Assembly (NCBI RefSeq): GCF_019139815.1
Contig: NZ_CP077079.1
Coordinates: forward strand, 2,294,001 to 2,358,000
DNA length: 64,000 bases
Reading direction: 5' to 3'
Source: Pseudomonas asgharzadehiana
Lineage (GTDB): Bacteria; Pseudomonadota; Gammaproteobacteria; Pseudomonadales; Pseudomonadaceae
Position 1 is the stretch's first letter; each line of letters opens with the position of its first letter. The notes beneath the pieces are model-generated. The model saw only the letters and a program-made list of their open reading frames with translations, searched no databases and had not been told where the DNA came from. The translations under genes were made by a program, and so were the position numbers. Shown here in pieces: positions 17,529 through 26,566 of the stretch.

Positions 17529-20276
17529 TCACTTAATTCCTCGCATCCTATCGATCCGTTCAGCTACCCGGTAAGCCGCCTCCAGTTCCGAGCAGACGGT
17601 GCTCTGCATCAGTGTCCAGCGCTCGGCTTTTTCCTCGGGCTCCGTCATGGCCAAGGCGAGATAGAGGCTGGGTGGTACGGCTCGAAACAGCGTTTCGAGT
17701 TTTTTCGACAGCACGACCCCCTCAGTGTATTTCCCGGGCTCCTTACTGGCGGAGAGCAACAAAGCTTTCTGTGCCGGGGTGAGCTTCTTGAAGCGGGCGA
17801 TTTCCTCAATCTCCGCTGGCGGCATGTTCAAACAGATCCACCATTCGATCATGTTGAGCATCGTCTGTGCAGCCGTGGGAAAGTCGGCAAGATTTTGTGT
17901 GGCCAGCCAGAACCAGGCGCCGAGCTTGCGCCACATCTTCGTGCCCTTGACCACGAACGGCGCCAACAGCGGGTTTTTGGTGATGATATGACCCTCGTCG
18001 GTGACCATGATGATCGGCCGTCCCAGGTACTGGTCGCGTTCGGCAAGGTTGTTCACGGCGTTCATCAGGCTGATATAGCTGATGGACATCTGTGCTTCGT
18101 AACCCTCACGAGCATAGGTGGCCAGGTCGACGATGGTCACATCGCTTTCGGGCCAAGGTGTGCCCTCGCGATCGAACAGTTCACCCTCGAAACCCTGGCA
18201 AAACAGGTCCATGGACTCGCCCATTTCCTGGGCACGTTCACGACGCTTCTCTGGCAAATGCGGGTCAGCGGCGACGCGCAGCAAGGCGTCACGCAGGTCG
18301 CGTGTCAGTACCTGGCGACCCGCCGCGACACACGCCTGCGCCGCATCCAGAATGCACTCACGGATCAGGCTGCGATCGGCCCGGCTCAGGCGCGCCTCTT
18401 CCTTGGCCTCACCGCCAGTGATCATCAGCCGGGCGGTGATCTCCAATTCGCCAAGAACATCGCGCTGGTCTTCTCGGCTGGTTGCCGTCTCATCGTCCCA
18501 CTCATCAATGGAAAGACTCGCCACCTGATCTGGCTGCTCGACTAGACGGTAAGCATCAGCGAAAGGCGCGAGGCTGACCGAGGCGCCAGGTTTCAATTGG
18601 ACCTTGTTGACCGACAGGCCTTGCGTTGCGAAGTAGTCACCTTGTAAACCGAACGAGTTGCCGGCTTCGACGATAAACAGGCGAGGACGGTACACCGCCA
18701 TGACCTGCATCAGTAAGGTAACCAGAGTGGCCGACTTGCCGGCGCCGGTCGGACCGAACAAGAGCAGATGACCGTTCATGGCCCGGTCCAGGCGTGACAA
18801 TGGGTCGAAGCTCAATGGCGAGCCACCGCGGTTGAACAGGGTGATGCCCGGGTGGCCGGTGCCGGTGCTGCGACCCCACACCGGAACCAGGTTCGCCAGG
18901 TGCTGGGCGAACATCAGGCGTGTGTACCAGTTGCGCATGTCGCGGGCCGGGTTATAGGCCATAGGCAACCAGCGCAGATAGCTGTTGCAGGCGGCTACCT
19001 CATCGCCTTCACGTACCGGTTGCAGCCCCGCGCCCAACAGCGCGTTGGCCAGGCTGACCGATCGCTGGTGCAATTGCTGTTCATCGTGACCGCGCACGTA
19101 AAATGCCAGGGTGCCCCGGTACAGCTTGTGCTGACGGCCGATGATCGAGCGAGCCTCTTCGACATCCTGACGGGTCTGGGTCGAGGCCAGGTTTTCACCG
19201 ATGGCTTTGCGCGCCAATCGGTTTAACTGGTCTTCGAGCACATCCTGCGGCTTGACCACCAAGGTCAGACTCATCACCGTGCCTTCGGGTAACTGGTCGA
19301 ATAGGGCATTGGTTGCATCACCCTTACGGGTTTCTCCGGTGAGTTGCCCAATCGATGGTGCGCGTCGCAGTTTGTCCACCACGATGACCCGATGGGGTTG
19401 CCCATCGAAGTACCAAAGTCCCTGTTGCACATCCGAACGCGGTTCGTTGAAAAACAGCCGTTCGGCGAAGTCGTGATCGAAGGGTAATTCCAGCGACTCG
19501 CCATCAGCAGGCTCCGGATAGGCAACACGTTGGTAAAAGCCCTCGGGTGCTTCATCGGTGAGCCTGGGTGCCGGATTGAACCAGGGCAATAACCAAGCAT
19601 ACAGACCGTGGCCATCGACTCGCGCCGATTGCACGCCGCACGCCTGCAACGAAGCCGCAATACGTTCGCAAGCCTGCTGCAGGAATTGCACAGGGGTGAG
19701 TCCCGTCTCGTCAGCGCCAGACTCAAGCCAGCGATAGACCACCAGGCGCACCCGGCGGTTATTGCCGCGCCAGGGTAGGCGCGTGACGGCCTTGTCCTCG
19801 AACAGACCTCCCGGCTTGGCGATGGCCTGCAGATGACGACGACTGAGTTCCAAAAACGTTTCGGTGAAGACCGTGCCTCGCGCGCTGTCTTGAATATAAT
19901 CGGTGAGCCGCGTCAGGTAGGGGGTGAAATCGTTATCGTCCTGGCAGAAAAACTGCGCCACCCACGGCGCTTGATCCAGCTCGTCAAAGCTATCCTGCAG
20001 GGCATCCTCAAGGGCATCGCGGGCCGCCATCAACCAATCGGGTTCGCGTCCTTCAGTGCCGATGGGCAGCAACTCGAACACCGCACCCACCGAACGATTG
20101 TCATCGAGCAGAAAACACTGCTCGGTGTCGAGGTATTCGACCCAAGGCAGGTGATCGGTGAAGCTGGGATTGTGTGCATAGAGTGCGGCGTCATCGGCCA
20201 GCGTGGCGCGAGGGCGCAATGGGTTGCGCCAGGCTTTCCACGCAGGAGCACAGTTCCGCGAATCGCCGGTACGCAC
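17529..20276 (-). CDS. traC: Conjugative transfer ATPase TraC/VirB4-like, PFL_4706 family
   Basis: A 915-residue cytoplasmic ATPase that powers pilus assembly and DNA transfer. Walker A LLFGPTGAGKS lies near residue 505; a Walker B-like MVTDEGHII near 762, followed by the arginine-finger region ATQNLADFP. The N-terminal half (YLDTEQCFLLDDNRSVG) matches the VirB4/TraC N-domain. The start is GTG 20276, sharing a base with the TAG stop of the lipoprotein gene (TAGTG), with AGGAAG just upstream. Length is normal for the family. It is separated from the next operon gene by the rightward toxin-antitoxin insertion. Confidence 0.93.
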   Translation of the reverse strand: MRTGDSRNCAPAWKAWRNPLRPRATLADDAALYAHNPSFTDHLPWVEYLDTEQCFLLDDNRSVGAVFELLPIGTEGREPDWLMAARDALEDALQDSFDELDQAPWVAQFFCQDDNDFTPYLTRLTDYIQDSARGTVFTETFLELSRRHLQAIAKPGGLFEDKAVTRLPWRGNNRRVRLVVYRWLESGADETGLTPVQFLQQACERIAASLQACGVQSARVDGHGLYAWLLPWFNPAPRLTDEAPEGFYQRVAYPEPADGESLELPFDHDFAERLFFNEPRSDVQQGLWYFDGQPHRVIVVDKLRRAPSIGQLTGETRKGDATNALFDQLPEGTVMSLTLVVKPQDVLEDQLNRLARKAIGENLASTQTRQDVEEARSIIGRQHKLYRGTLAFYVRGHDEQQLHQRSVSLANALLGAGLQPVREGDEVAACNSYLRWLPMAYNPARDMRNWYTRLMFAQHLANLVPVWGRSTGTGHPGITLFNRGGSPLSFDPLSRLDRAMNGHLLLFGPTGAGKSATLVTLLMQVMAVYRPRLFIVEAGNSFGLQGDYFATQGLSVNKVQLKPGASVSLAPFADAYRLVEQPDQVASLSIDEWDDETATSREDQRDVLGELEITARLMITGGEAKEEARLSRADRSLIRECILDAAQACVAAGRQVLTRDLRDALLRVAADPHLPEKRRERAQEMGESMDLFCQGFEGELFDREGTPWPESDVTIVDLATYAREGYEAQMSISYISLMNAVNNLAERDQYLGRPIIMVTDEGHIITKNPLLAPFVVKGTKMWRKLGAWFWLATQNLADFPTAAQTMLNMIEWWICLNMPPAEIEEIARFKKLTPAQKALLLSASKEPGKYTEGVVLSKKLETLFRAVPPSLYLALAMTEPEEKAERWTLMQSTVCSELEAAYRVAERIDRMRGIK

Positions 20277-20692
20277 TACAAGTCTTCCTGTCGTTCACCA
20301 GGCAGTGCGTATTGCACCCGTTGGTAGAACGGAAAGACGGTTGAGTAACCGGGAATCGGTGCCTGCTCGGTACCACTCACGTGCGGATACACATACAGCA
20401 CCAGATCGGGATTGGGCAGGCGAGGGAACAGGTTGCGGATCTCGTTCCCCGCTGTGCGCGTGTACGGTTGCTGTAGAGCTGCGGAGACATCTGCCTGAGC
20501 CAGCGGGCGGCGCAGCTGCTGCCGAGCATCTAACAGTTGCTGCTGAGTGCCTTGCGAACCGGCGCCATTCCAGATGTCCAGCATGGTTTGCTCGCCATGG
20601 GGCAGAAGCGTCTCCTTGTCGGTGGAACACCCCGCCAGGCCCCAGCAGAACAGGCTAATCCAGGTCAGGCAAAGAGGCATGGTCTTTTTCAT
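20276..20692 (-). CDS. Conjugative transfer lipoprotein, TIGR03751 family
   Basis: A 138-residue lipoprotein. ATG 20692 starts a lipoprotein signal (MKKTMPLCLTWISLFCWGLAGC) with Cys 22 as the lipid anchor, probably to the outer membrane, like TraV of other systems. The C-terminal part NLFPRLPNPDLVLYVYPHV is typical of the family. The upstream in-frame extension to 20842 lies in the PFL_4705 gene and is not used. It overlaps that gene by 38 bases and is coupled to traC by one base. Confidence 0.85.
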   Translation of the reverse strand: MKKTMPLCLTWISLFCWGLAGCSTDKETLLPHGEQTMLDIWNGAGSQGTQQQLLDARQQLRRPLAQADVSAALQQPYTRTAGNEIRNLFPRLPNPDLVLYVYPHVSGTEQAPIPGYSTVFPFYQRVQYALPGERQEDL

Positions 20693-22172
20693 GGCGAACG
20701 CTCCGGCCCTTGGGCTCGTAGTCGATGGTGATCTCATGGTCGAGGTGCAGCGCGACTTGGGCGGCCGGCGGCACGTATACGGCAGCAAAGGCTTCGCCGT
20801 AGAGTTTGTTGATCCACTCACGGATGTCGCTGACCCCGCCACTGAGAATTGAATTCAGCGCGCTATTACCACTGCTGCTGGTGATTCCGAGCGTACTGCC
20901 GCCCGAACTGATCACGCTGCTGTTGTTCTGCCCATCCCCGAGCAAGGAGGCGACACCGGCGCCAGCTGCCGTGATCAGACTTTGGCTGCCGAGGTACTGC
21001 TGAGCGTTTGAGCGGCGCTCACCGGCAATGCAAGGAATGCCATACGGATCGGACAGATAACCGAGTCCGCCACGAATCTTGTCTGTGTTCGAGCTCTGGG
21101 CGGTGGAGGCATTGCGGCTGGCGACTGCCTTCGGCTGAGGCACCGTGCGAATACTGCCGTCGGTAAACACAAAGGTAATTGACTCGACCTGTCCGCGTAC
21201 GCACGACAGGGTCCAGTCGCCGGAGGCTGTACCACTCATCACGGCCCCTGCGACGTCCGGCAGATCGATGCCGTTGGCTGTCAGGTTCTCCGGACCGACC
21301 AGCACCTTAAAGGGGTAGGGATCATTCACGGTGCCATCCACCGGGACTCGGCCGATCAGCGCAGTCATCGCGACGGAGCCCATCAGCGTGGCGTTTTCGG
21401 GAATGGTGTAGACCGGCTTCGCGCCTTCGGTACGATCAGCGGATCGCGTCAGGTCACGCTCACCCTTGGTGACCTCGCGTAACTGCTTCTGGCTGCGGTC
21501 GATGGCATTGTCCTTCAAACCCTCCAATGAGCTGAAGGCAGTAGGCAGACTCAGAGCGGACGCGGTCTTAGTTTTGCCTCGGGCGTCGGTGGACGGAGCA
21601 TCCGAGGGCTCAGTCCACTGCAGCGCATCATTGGCTGAGTGCTGCCCTTCGAACTGCGCCCCGTCGCCCGGCTCAAGCCCCAATCCAATCGGCATATCCT
21701 TGCCTTTGCCGGTCAGCCCCGACAGCTGTTCCTGCAGTTGCGTCAGCAGACCACGAGCCTGGCGACTGTCTTGTTCCGCTTTGAGTCGGGCCTCGTTGGC
21801 TTGGCGACGGCCTTCGTCGACCTGCTGGGTCACGCTGCCAAGCGCCGTCTGGATACGCGAATCGACGCTGCTTTCCCGCTCGCGAAGGCGGTTGTTCTCC
21901 GTCTGCAGCGAATCGTTGTGTTTCTTCAAACCGAGCAAGTCGCTGCGCATGGCCTTCACCTGGCCGACCAGGGTGGCGACTGTATCGCGAGGGGTATCAC
22001 CAGCAATACCGAGCGACTTGGCTTGCTCGGCCGATAACTGAAGGTTGCCCTGATCAACTGGGTGCTCTGGGGAGGGCGTGCTGCCACCCGCGACCCAGGT
22101 TTTCAGGATGATCAGCACCACGCCCAGCAGCGCAGCCGGTACCAGCCATTTGAGCAAGGCGTTAGCTTTCAT
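20655..22172 (-). CDS. ICE protein, PFL_4705 family (TraB/VirB10-like)
   Basis: A 505-residue protein likely to span the periplasm. One N-terminal membrane anchor (LLKWLVPAALLGVVLIIL), a coiled coil at about 70-160 (ENNRLRERESSVDSRIQTAL), then a beta-rich C-terminal half with ENATLMGSVAMTALIGRVPV, the TrbI/VirB10-type core. TIGR03752 is the best fit. ATG 22172 lies within the last codons of the PFL_4704 gene (11-base overlap), preceded by GGGGTG. Near the C terminus a repetitive Ser/Gly stretch (SSGGSTLGITSSSGNS) links to the last helix. Confidence 0.9.
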   Translation of the reverse strand: MKANALLKWLVPAALLGVVLIILKTWVAGGSTPSPEHPVDQGNLQLSAEQAKSLGIAGDTPRDTVATLVGQVKAMRSDLLGLKKHNDSLQTENNRLRERESSVDSRIQTALGSVTQQVDEGRRQANEARLKAEQDSRQARGLLTQLQEQLSGLTGKGKDMPIGLGLEPGDGAQFEGQHSANDALQWTEPSDAPSTDARGKTKTASALSLPTAFSSLEGLKDNAIDRSQKQLREVTKGERDLTRSADRTEGAKPVYTIPENATLMGSVAMTALIGRVPVDGTVNDPYPFKVLVGPENLTANGIDLPDVAGAVMSGTASGDWTLSCVRGQVESITFVFTDGSIRTVPQPKAVASRNASTAQSSNTDKIRGGLGYLSDPYGIPCIAGERRSNAQQYLGSQSLITAAGAGVASLLGDGQNNSSVISSGGSTLGITSSSGNSALNSILSGGVSDIREWINKLYGEAFAAVYVPPAAQVALHLDHEITIDYEPKGRSVRHEKDHASLPDLD

Positions 22173-22974
22173 CGTTAGCACCCCGCGCAACGGGCGGGAG
22201 CAGCACGGCGTGTCCGAGGCCCGCACCGCGGGTGACAAGGTAGGCAATCGTGGTGTCTTCAGCGCTGCCGACAGGCCCGAGGAAAGCATGCTGGAAGGCC
22301 GCAGCGAACAGCTTGGCTTGCAGCCGACGCGGATCGAGTTGCACCGTCTCTGAACCACGGTTGCGCAACTTCACCGCCGTGACCCAGTAGTCACCGAGTC
22401 GCCAGGCGGCGATGGGTGTGCTGGACACATTTTCGGTCGGCAGCAGGGTCGGCAATTCGGTGCGCAGCTTGAGCGGTACGCGGCGTACGCCGGGTAGGGA
22501 TTCTACGGTGCGCAGCGGCGCGTACAGGCTCTGTGCGGCATAGCGCGTCAAAGCGACCGGGATCGGCGTGCGTTCTGGAACAGGGACAGTGCTAGATTCA
22601 GCCTCGGTAGTTTGCCCCTGAGCATTCTTGAGAATACGTACGGGCTCCAGCGGTTGATCACCAGGCGTGGCCGCGATATCTAGGAGGATGATCTCGCCAG
22701 TCGTGACCGATTGCAGCTGCAGTCGGGTCGGTGCAATGGCTTCCGACGCTCGCAGGTACAGCGTGCCGCCAGTTGATTGCACACGCAGTTTGCCTGTCAG
22801 GGTTGAGGGCACGCCGACGCGAACAGCCTCATCGATAAAGACCACCCGCTCCTGATTGATCACCAGTGAGACCGCGAGGGGGAGGCGTTCCCAGTGCATC
22901 AATTCGACGGCCTGCGAAGCAGCTCCCCATAACATCAGTACGACGGTGAGTCCCAGGGTAGACATCCGCTTCAT
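22162..22974 (-). CDS. ICE protein, PFL_4704 family (TraK/VirB9-like)
   Basis: A 270-residue periplasmic protein. The signal peptide MKRMSTLGLTVVLMLWGAASQAVE is cut near 22. The mature part is beta-rich (LRVQSTGGTLYLRASEAI) and fits TIGR03749, the secretin-like TraK/VirB9 equivalent forming the outer ring with the lipoprotein and PFL_4705 protein. Its start overlaps the previous stop by 4 bases. Full length for the family. Confidence 0.9.
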   Translation of the reverse strand: MKRMSTLGLTVVLMLWGAASQAVELMHWERLPLAVSLVINQERVVFIDEAVRVGVPSTLTGKLRVQSTGGTLYLRASEAIAPTRLQLQSVTTGEIILLDIAATPGDQPLEPVRILKNAQGQTTEAESSTVPVPERTPIPVALTRYAAQSLYAPLRTVESLPGVRRVPLKLRTELPTLLPTENVSSTPIAAWRLGDYWVTAVKLRNRGSETVQLDPRRLQAKLFAAAFQHAFLGPVGSAEDTTIAYLVTRGAGLGHAVLLPPVARGANDES

Positions 22975-23612
22975 GGCTCACCTCCAGGCAGCGAGATTTT
23001 TTGCGGAGTGCCCTGATAACAATCCAGTGCCAGCCCCCACTTATTGCGTTCGGGGTCCAGATCAAAACGCACCACACGCAATGGATAACGCACCACCACC
23101 CGTTTCACCGGTTCGGCGGCGTAATACTCATCGGCGTTGAGGTCGAGTTTGACCAGCCAGCTGTCGCGGTCGAGTTGCTTGACCCTGAGTTCCGGATCTT
23201 CGCTATAGCCTCGGCCCAAAATTTCGTAGACGCCACGCACCCGCTGGCGCAGTTCGCCGGCGGCCTTGCGGTACTCGTAGTCGCCGTCGAGGAAGGCCTT
23301 GCACGCGGGGGTCAGATAGGGCTGCAAGCCATAGATGGCGCGGCGGTAGTCCTGCTCGCCGTCGGAAGGCCAGCGGTTGAGTTGGCCAAAGATGTACAGG
23401 GCAAAGGCATACACATTCTCTGAAGGAATATCCCACCACTTGCGGGTACTGCCGGAGCGCAGATCCGGCGGTACATGCACGGTCAGATCGGTCGGTGCCG
23501 AGCGCCAGCCATACCAGAGCCCGGCGCAGACCAGGGCGAGGATCGCTACCGCCATACGCAGGCTGAAGATATGGGCCTGTTGGGCATCCACCTTGTTCCG
23601 AAAACGACTCAT
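22971..23612 (-). CDS. ICE protein, PFL_4703 family (TraE/VirB8-like)
   Basis: A 213-residue bitopic membrane protein: short cytoplasmic N-terminus, one membrane segment (MAVAILALVCAGLWYGW, about 20-36), then a periplasmic domain with WWDIPSENVYAFALYIFGQLNRW, typical of TIGR03746. ATG 23612 is chosen with GGTGG upstream; the open frame extends to 23708 inside the next gene. It overlaps both neighbours by 4 bases. Role: bridging inner-membrane and core complexes. Confidence 0.9.
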   Translation of the reverse strand: MSRFRNKVDAQQAHIFSLRMAVAILALVCAGLWYGWRSAPTDLTVHVPPDLRSGSTRKWWDIPSENVYAFALYIFGQLNRWPSDGEQDYRRAIYGLQPYLTPACKAFLDGDYEYRKAAGELRQRVRGVYEILGRGYSEDPELRVKQLDRDSWLVKLDLNADEYYAAEPVKRVVVRYPLRVVRFDLDPERNKWGLALDCYQGTPQKISLPGGEP

Positions 23613-24022
23613 GGTTGCCACCGGGACAGAGCAGGGCGCAGTCGACGCGCCCGGCGAACCGTCCAGGCGCCGGAGTGAAGGATCAGACTTCCGCGACCCA
23701 GGCGCCAACGGCTAGCGAGTATCCATTCGAGCTTGCGGTACAACCAGGTCTCTGGCCGGGCCCGTTTGGCTCGACGCAGTAGCGTGCCCCCGACAAATAG
23801 CACCAGCACCATGCTTGCGATCATGCTGGTCGGCGCCACGGCAATAGAGGCGGTGGCGATCGCTAGAGGAACGCCCAGCAGCAGGCCAATGACGGCGCCG
23901 GTGCCGAGCGCTACCCACATTTCATCATTGGTCAAACCGCGCAACACGGCGGGATCACGATTGAGTCGCTCGGGCAGAAAAACCAAGGTGCCATCGGCAA
24001 GGCGTTCGATAGTGTCGTTCAT
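23609..24022 (-). CDS. Conjugative transfer membrane protein, TIGR03750 family (TraL-like)
   Basis: A 137-residue protein starting MNDTIERLADGTLVFLPERLN, the conserved beginning of the TIGR03750 family. Two hydrophobic segments (about 36-55 and 60-78) and a basic C-terminal tail rich in Arg and Trp. TraL-like inner-membrane subunits of this size take part in pilus assembly. It overlaps PFL_4703 by 4 bases and follows PFL_4702 after 7 bases, so the three are translated together. Confidence 0.88.
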   Translation of the reverse strand: MNDTIERLADGTLVFLPERLNRDPAVLRGLTNDEMWVALGTGAVIGLLLGVPLAIATASIAVAPTSMIASMVLVLFVGGTLLRRAKRARPETWLYRKLEWILASRWRLGRGSLILHSGAWTVRRARRLRPALSRWQP

Positions 24023-24029
24023 GTCGACC

Positions 24030-24401
24030 TCACAGAATTGCGGCAGCCTTCGTCAGGAACCAGATGATGATCACCACCAGCAGGGCTCCGATGCCGACTA
24101 CGGCGCCGAGGTCTTTCCAGGTCTTGCGCTGGTTTTGCACGTCGGCATAGACGGTCAGGGAATGCCAGGCCACACCAAGAAAAGCGAGCAATGCGATCAG
24201 TAGACCGAGCAGGATGCCGCCGTCGTAGGCGTAGTTTTTGATCGTCTCGATCAACCCGGAACCCTCACCACGTGAAGGAGCCTCCATGGTGGGAAGCTCG
24301 GCAAAAGCCAGGCTCGGACCGAGCACCAGCAGCAGGCCGATCAAGCGTTGGCTCACACGATCACGCAGATTGTTTTTCAGGGGAATAAGACACTTGAGCA
24401 T
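24030..24401 (-). CDS. ICE membrane protein, PFL_4702 family (pilin-like)
   Basis: A 123-residue protein with a signal-like segment (RLIGLLLVLGPSLAFAE) and two hydrophobic helices (GGILLGLLIALLAFLGVAW; AVVGIGALLVVIIIWFL), a layout like conjugative pilins. Fits TIGR03745. ATG 24401 has AGGAG 8 bases upstream. Sits between PFL_4701 and TraL-like genes as in other elements of the class. Pilin function is inferred from topology and order. Confidence 0.87.
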   Translation of the reverse strand: MLKCLIPLKNNLRDRVSQRLIGLLLVLGPSLAFAELPTMEAPSRGEGSGLIETIKNYAYDGGILLGLLIALLAFLGVAWHSLTVYADVQNQRKTWKDLGAVVGIGALLVVIIIWFLTKAAAIL

Positions 24402-24418
24402 GACGGCGATCTCCTGGT

Positions 24419-24658
24419 TTAGGAAAGGGTGAAGAACATCAGAACCAGCAAGGTGAGAAGTGCGCGCGCAGCACTACCGCCGAAGGCTCCAAAGCGCACA
24501 CTGCCAGCGGCCCAACCCCGGTAAGCCGTCCACATCACCCAGGCACACCAAAGCAAAGCCAGGACCAGGGCTAGGGAGATCCACAGCGTCGAACTGCTCT
24601 GCGTCGAGAAGCCGGAGGCATTTTGGAAGGAAGCGATCTGAGCGTCAGTCATGCTCAT
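24419..24658 (-). CDS. ICE small membrane protein, PFL_4701 family
   Basis: A 79-residue protein with two membrane helices (LWISLALVLALLWCAWVMW; ALLTLLVLMFFTL at the very end). Fits TIGR03758. Its ATG overlaps the stop of the RAQPRD gene as ATGA. Likely an inner-membrane part of the pilus machine; no catalytic residues. Confidence 0.87.
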   Translation of the reverse strand: MSMTDAQIASFQNASGFSTQSSSTLWISLALVLALLWCAWVMWTAYRGWAAGSVRFGAFGGSAARALLTLLVLMFFTLS

Positions 24659-24987
24659 GGCGACGGCTCCGCGGGTAGTGCGTCCAGATCGTAATCGCCG
24701 ACCAATTCAGTAGCATCGCGGGGTTGAGCGCGAGAGGGGGACATATAGCCCTGCACCCCCTGGCGAATACGTTGGATGTCCTTAGACAGACGGCGATAGT
24801 CGAAACGATAGCGCTCGACTGGTTCAGCCGTGCTGGTTGCCTCAGCTCGTGTCGTAAGGCGTTCGATGGTGTCGAGTTGCCGCTGGATAAGGCTGAGTTG
24901 ATCCTGCTCATGAGCCGAGGCGGCATAGCTGCTGCCGTGAACGATAGCCAGCGAGAGTAGTAAGCAGCGAAAGACGGTAGTCGGCAT
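24655..24987 (-). CDS. RAQPRD-family ICE protein
   Basis: A 110-residue exported protein containing the motif that names the family, SRAQPRDATELVGDY (about 84-98), after a signal peptide (MPTTVFRCLLLSLAIVHGSSYA) and a helical region. It is the first gene of the leftward T4SS block 1. Its Shine-Dalgarno GGGAG (minus strand, 24994-24998) lies 6 bases before the ATG and is inside a hairpin (24994-25013), suggesting translational control of the lead gene. In related ICEs the genes now at 35.6 kb would be next door; the cassette array separates them. Confidence 0.9.
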   Translation of the reverse strand: MPTTVFRCLLLSLAIVHGSSYAASAHEQDQLSLIQRQLDTIERLTTRAEATSTAEPVERYRFDYRRLSKDIQRIRQGVQGYMSPSRAQPRDATELVGDYDLDALPAEPSP

Positions 24988-24993
24988 GATGCT

Positions 24994-25013
24994 CTCCCAT
25001 ATGGAGCTGGGAG
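24994..25013 (-). promoter_or_regulatory. Hairpin sequestering the RAQPRD ribosome site
   Basis: CTCCCA and TGGGAG pair around an 8-base loop. On the message the GGGAG ribosome site forms one arm. Confidence 0.4.
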
Positions 25014-25313
25014 CAGAATCAAGTCAAAGGTCGAATTATTCCGTAAGAAACCTGAGGTCTAATGAATCGCTTTTTCTGGGAAAGGACTGGGGATGTTTAC
25101 GTTGCAGCTAATGTGGTCCTTCGATCTTGGGTGGAGAGAGTGGTTGAGGCTCTAAGGAACTTCCACTCTCGATGAGCTTCGTTGATGACGATATCGTCCC
25201 CCCCATTTTCCGTGAACATTACAGCGGGCGTGCCTGTAAGCTATTCAGGAGGTCCGCTGACCACTCTCTACAGATTCATCGCGATTCCCGCGCAATCCTG
25301 ACAGAGAGCCCGT

Positions 25314-25985
25314 ATGACTCCCCGCCGTGCCACCTCGCTTCGCCCTGGACAATTCAAACACCTTGTTCGCGTTGCATCCGTGACTGGTCGACTACCAGAG
25401 CGCGATGTGATGTTGCTTTGGCTTACTCACACGACCGGTATCCGCGTCACCGAGCTGGCATTGCTGGAGGTGGCCGACGTGCTGTACCCGAGCGGAGCTA
25501 TCAAGCCCGAGGTGTATTTGCGCGCAGACATCACTAAGGGCTGCCGACCGCGTAACGTGTACCTGACCCATACCAGATGCCTTGCTGCGCTTGATGCTTG
25601 GTTTGATGTGCGTACCCGGCGCTGCTGGGGGCTTTCAGGTGCCGATGAGTATCGAGGTCTGCCCCCAGGTTCAAAGCTGGTCATGACGCACAAGGGGCAG
25701 GCTTTTGAACTGGCATTCAAGCATCGGGAGCTGGACAGTGGGCCGGAGGTGTACCGGGCTTGTGATGCGCTGCAACAGACCATCACCAGGCTCTACCGGC
25801 AGGCAGGTATCAAGCAGGGGTCGTCGCACAGCGGCAGGCGCTCCCTGGCGGCAAAGGTATTGGCGGCAACTGGTGACGTTGAAACGGTGCAGACCATTCT
25901 TGGCCATGCCTGCCTTGACCATAGCAAGCCTTATCTAAGCGTGTGCCAGGAAACGATTCGCCGGGCGTTTGAGGTCGCGCTTTGA
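25314..25985 (+). CDS. Compact tyrosine recombinase at the head of a gene-cassette array
   Basis: A 223-residue tyrosine recombinase consisting of the catalytic domain only, without the N-terminal core-binding (SAM-like) domain. All catalytic residues are visible: Arg in TTGIRVTEL (about 43), Lys in DITKGCRPR, HSGR (H-x-x-R, about 171-174), LGH (about 195) and the nucleophile in KPYLSV (about 205). It is transcribed rightward, opposite to the flanking T4SS operons, and heads a string of same-strand small genes that continues to 34.4 kb. By position it could excise or integrate those units, like IntI, but the closest classes are XerCD-like ICE recombinases. The ribosome site is weak (GAGAG). 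Confidence 0.88.
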   Translation: MTPRRATSLRPGQFKHLVRVASVTGRLPERDVMLLWLTHTTGIRVTELALLEVADVLYPSGAIKPEVYLRADITKGCRPRNVYLTHTRCLAALDAWFDVRTRRCWGLSGADEYRGLPPGSKLVMTHKGQAFELAFKHRELDSGPEVYRACDALQQTITRLYRQAGIKQGSSHSGRRSLAAKVLAATGDVETVQTILGHACLDHSKPYLSVCQETIRRAFEVAL

Positions 25986-26083
25986 ACGTAGCAATGGTCG
26001 CTACCCGCCCAATTTCAAGGGCTCGCAGGTTATGCCAGTGTAGACGCCGCAATGGTGTGAAAAAATAAACGCTCTTATTTGAT

Positions 26084-26102
26084 TCTTATTTTTAAAATAA
26101 GA
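26084..26102. promoter_or_regulatory. AT-only palindrome between recombinase and first cassette
   Basis: TCTTATTTTTAAAATAAGA is a perfect 9-bp inverted repeat around one T in a GC-rich region; TCTTATTT is repeated just before it (26073). Position fits an operator, promoter or the array's attachment site. Confidence 0.4.
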
Positions 26103-26165
26103 TATTGATTGTGGAGAGTTAAAGGTTCAATATGGAAGCTTCCAAAATGTCCAAGAGACCTTGAA

Positions 26166-26480
26166 ATGTCTATAACCATGCGTGACATCGACAATTGTAT
26201 CGAAACCACTATAAACCGCCTCTCCAGCGATGCCGGGTCGATGAGAAGCACTTTTTACTTTGATTTGAGGACTAGTAACCCTGGTCGCCAACGCATTACC
26301 GATAAGTTGGCAGATCAATCTATCGCCTTGTGTCGGACGCGTGGCATTGATGCCGAGCGTGATGGTGATGGCTTGAGAGTCACTATTGATCTGCGCAGCT
26401 GCTATTTGAATCCGAGCCAGTCTGAATTGTTCAATGTGGCTCTCGGCTATACGCGCTCGGTGCATGGCAACCACCTTTGA
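26166..26480 (+). CDS. Cassette gene 1, unknown protein
   Basis: A 104-residue protein starting MSITMRDIDNCIETTINRL. Start at ATG 26166 (or 26178); the longer TTG frame to 26109 reads through AT-rich non-coding DNA. The sequence alternates helix and strand (GSMRSTFYFDLRTSNPGRQR, GDGLRVTIDLRSC), like a small alpha/beta domain with a sandwich of basic residues, but I recognise no family. First gene after the recombinase. Its leader lacks the two-hairpin element found in later cassettes. Confidence 0.55.
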   Translation: MSITMRDIDNCIETTINRLSSDAGSMRSTFYFDLRTSNPGRQRITDKLADQSIALCRTRGIDAERDGDGLRVTIDLRSCYLNPSQSELFNVALGYTRSVHGNHL

Positions 26481-26498
26481 AAGTCCGCTGCAGCCACC

Positions 26499-26547
26499 AG
26501 CCCGCCTTGTGCGGGCTAAGTCAGTAAAGCAGCACCGGGTCGGCGCT
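26499..26547 (+). ncRNA. Two-hairpin cassette leader, copy B
   Basis: H1 AGCCCGC/GCGGGCT (26499-26517), linker GTCAGTAAA, H2 AGC/GCT then an A-C mismatch then CC/GG (26531-26547), 19 bases before the next ATG. Same fold as copies at 26789, 27902, 28274, 32133, 32858 and 33195. Confidence 0.65.
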
Positions 26548-26566
26548 CACTTAGCCAAGGATCACG

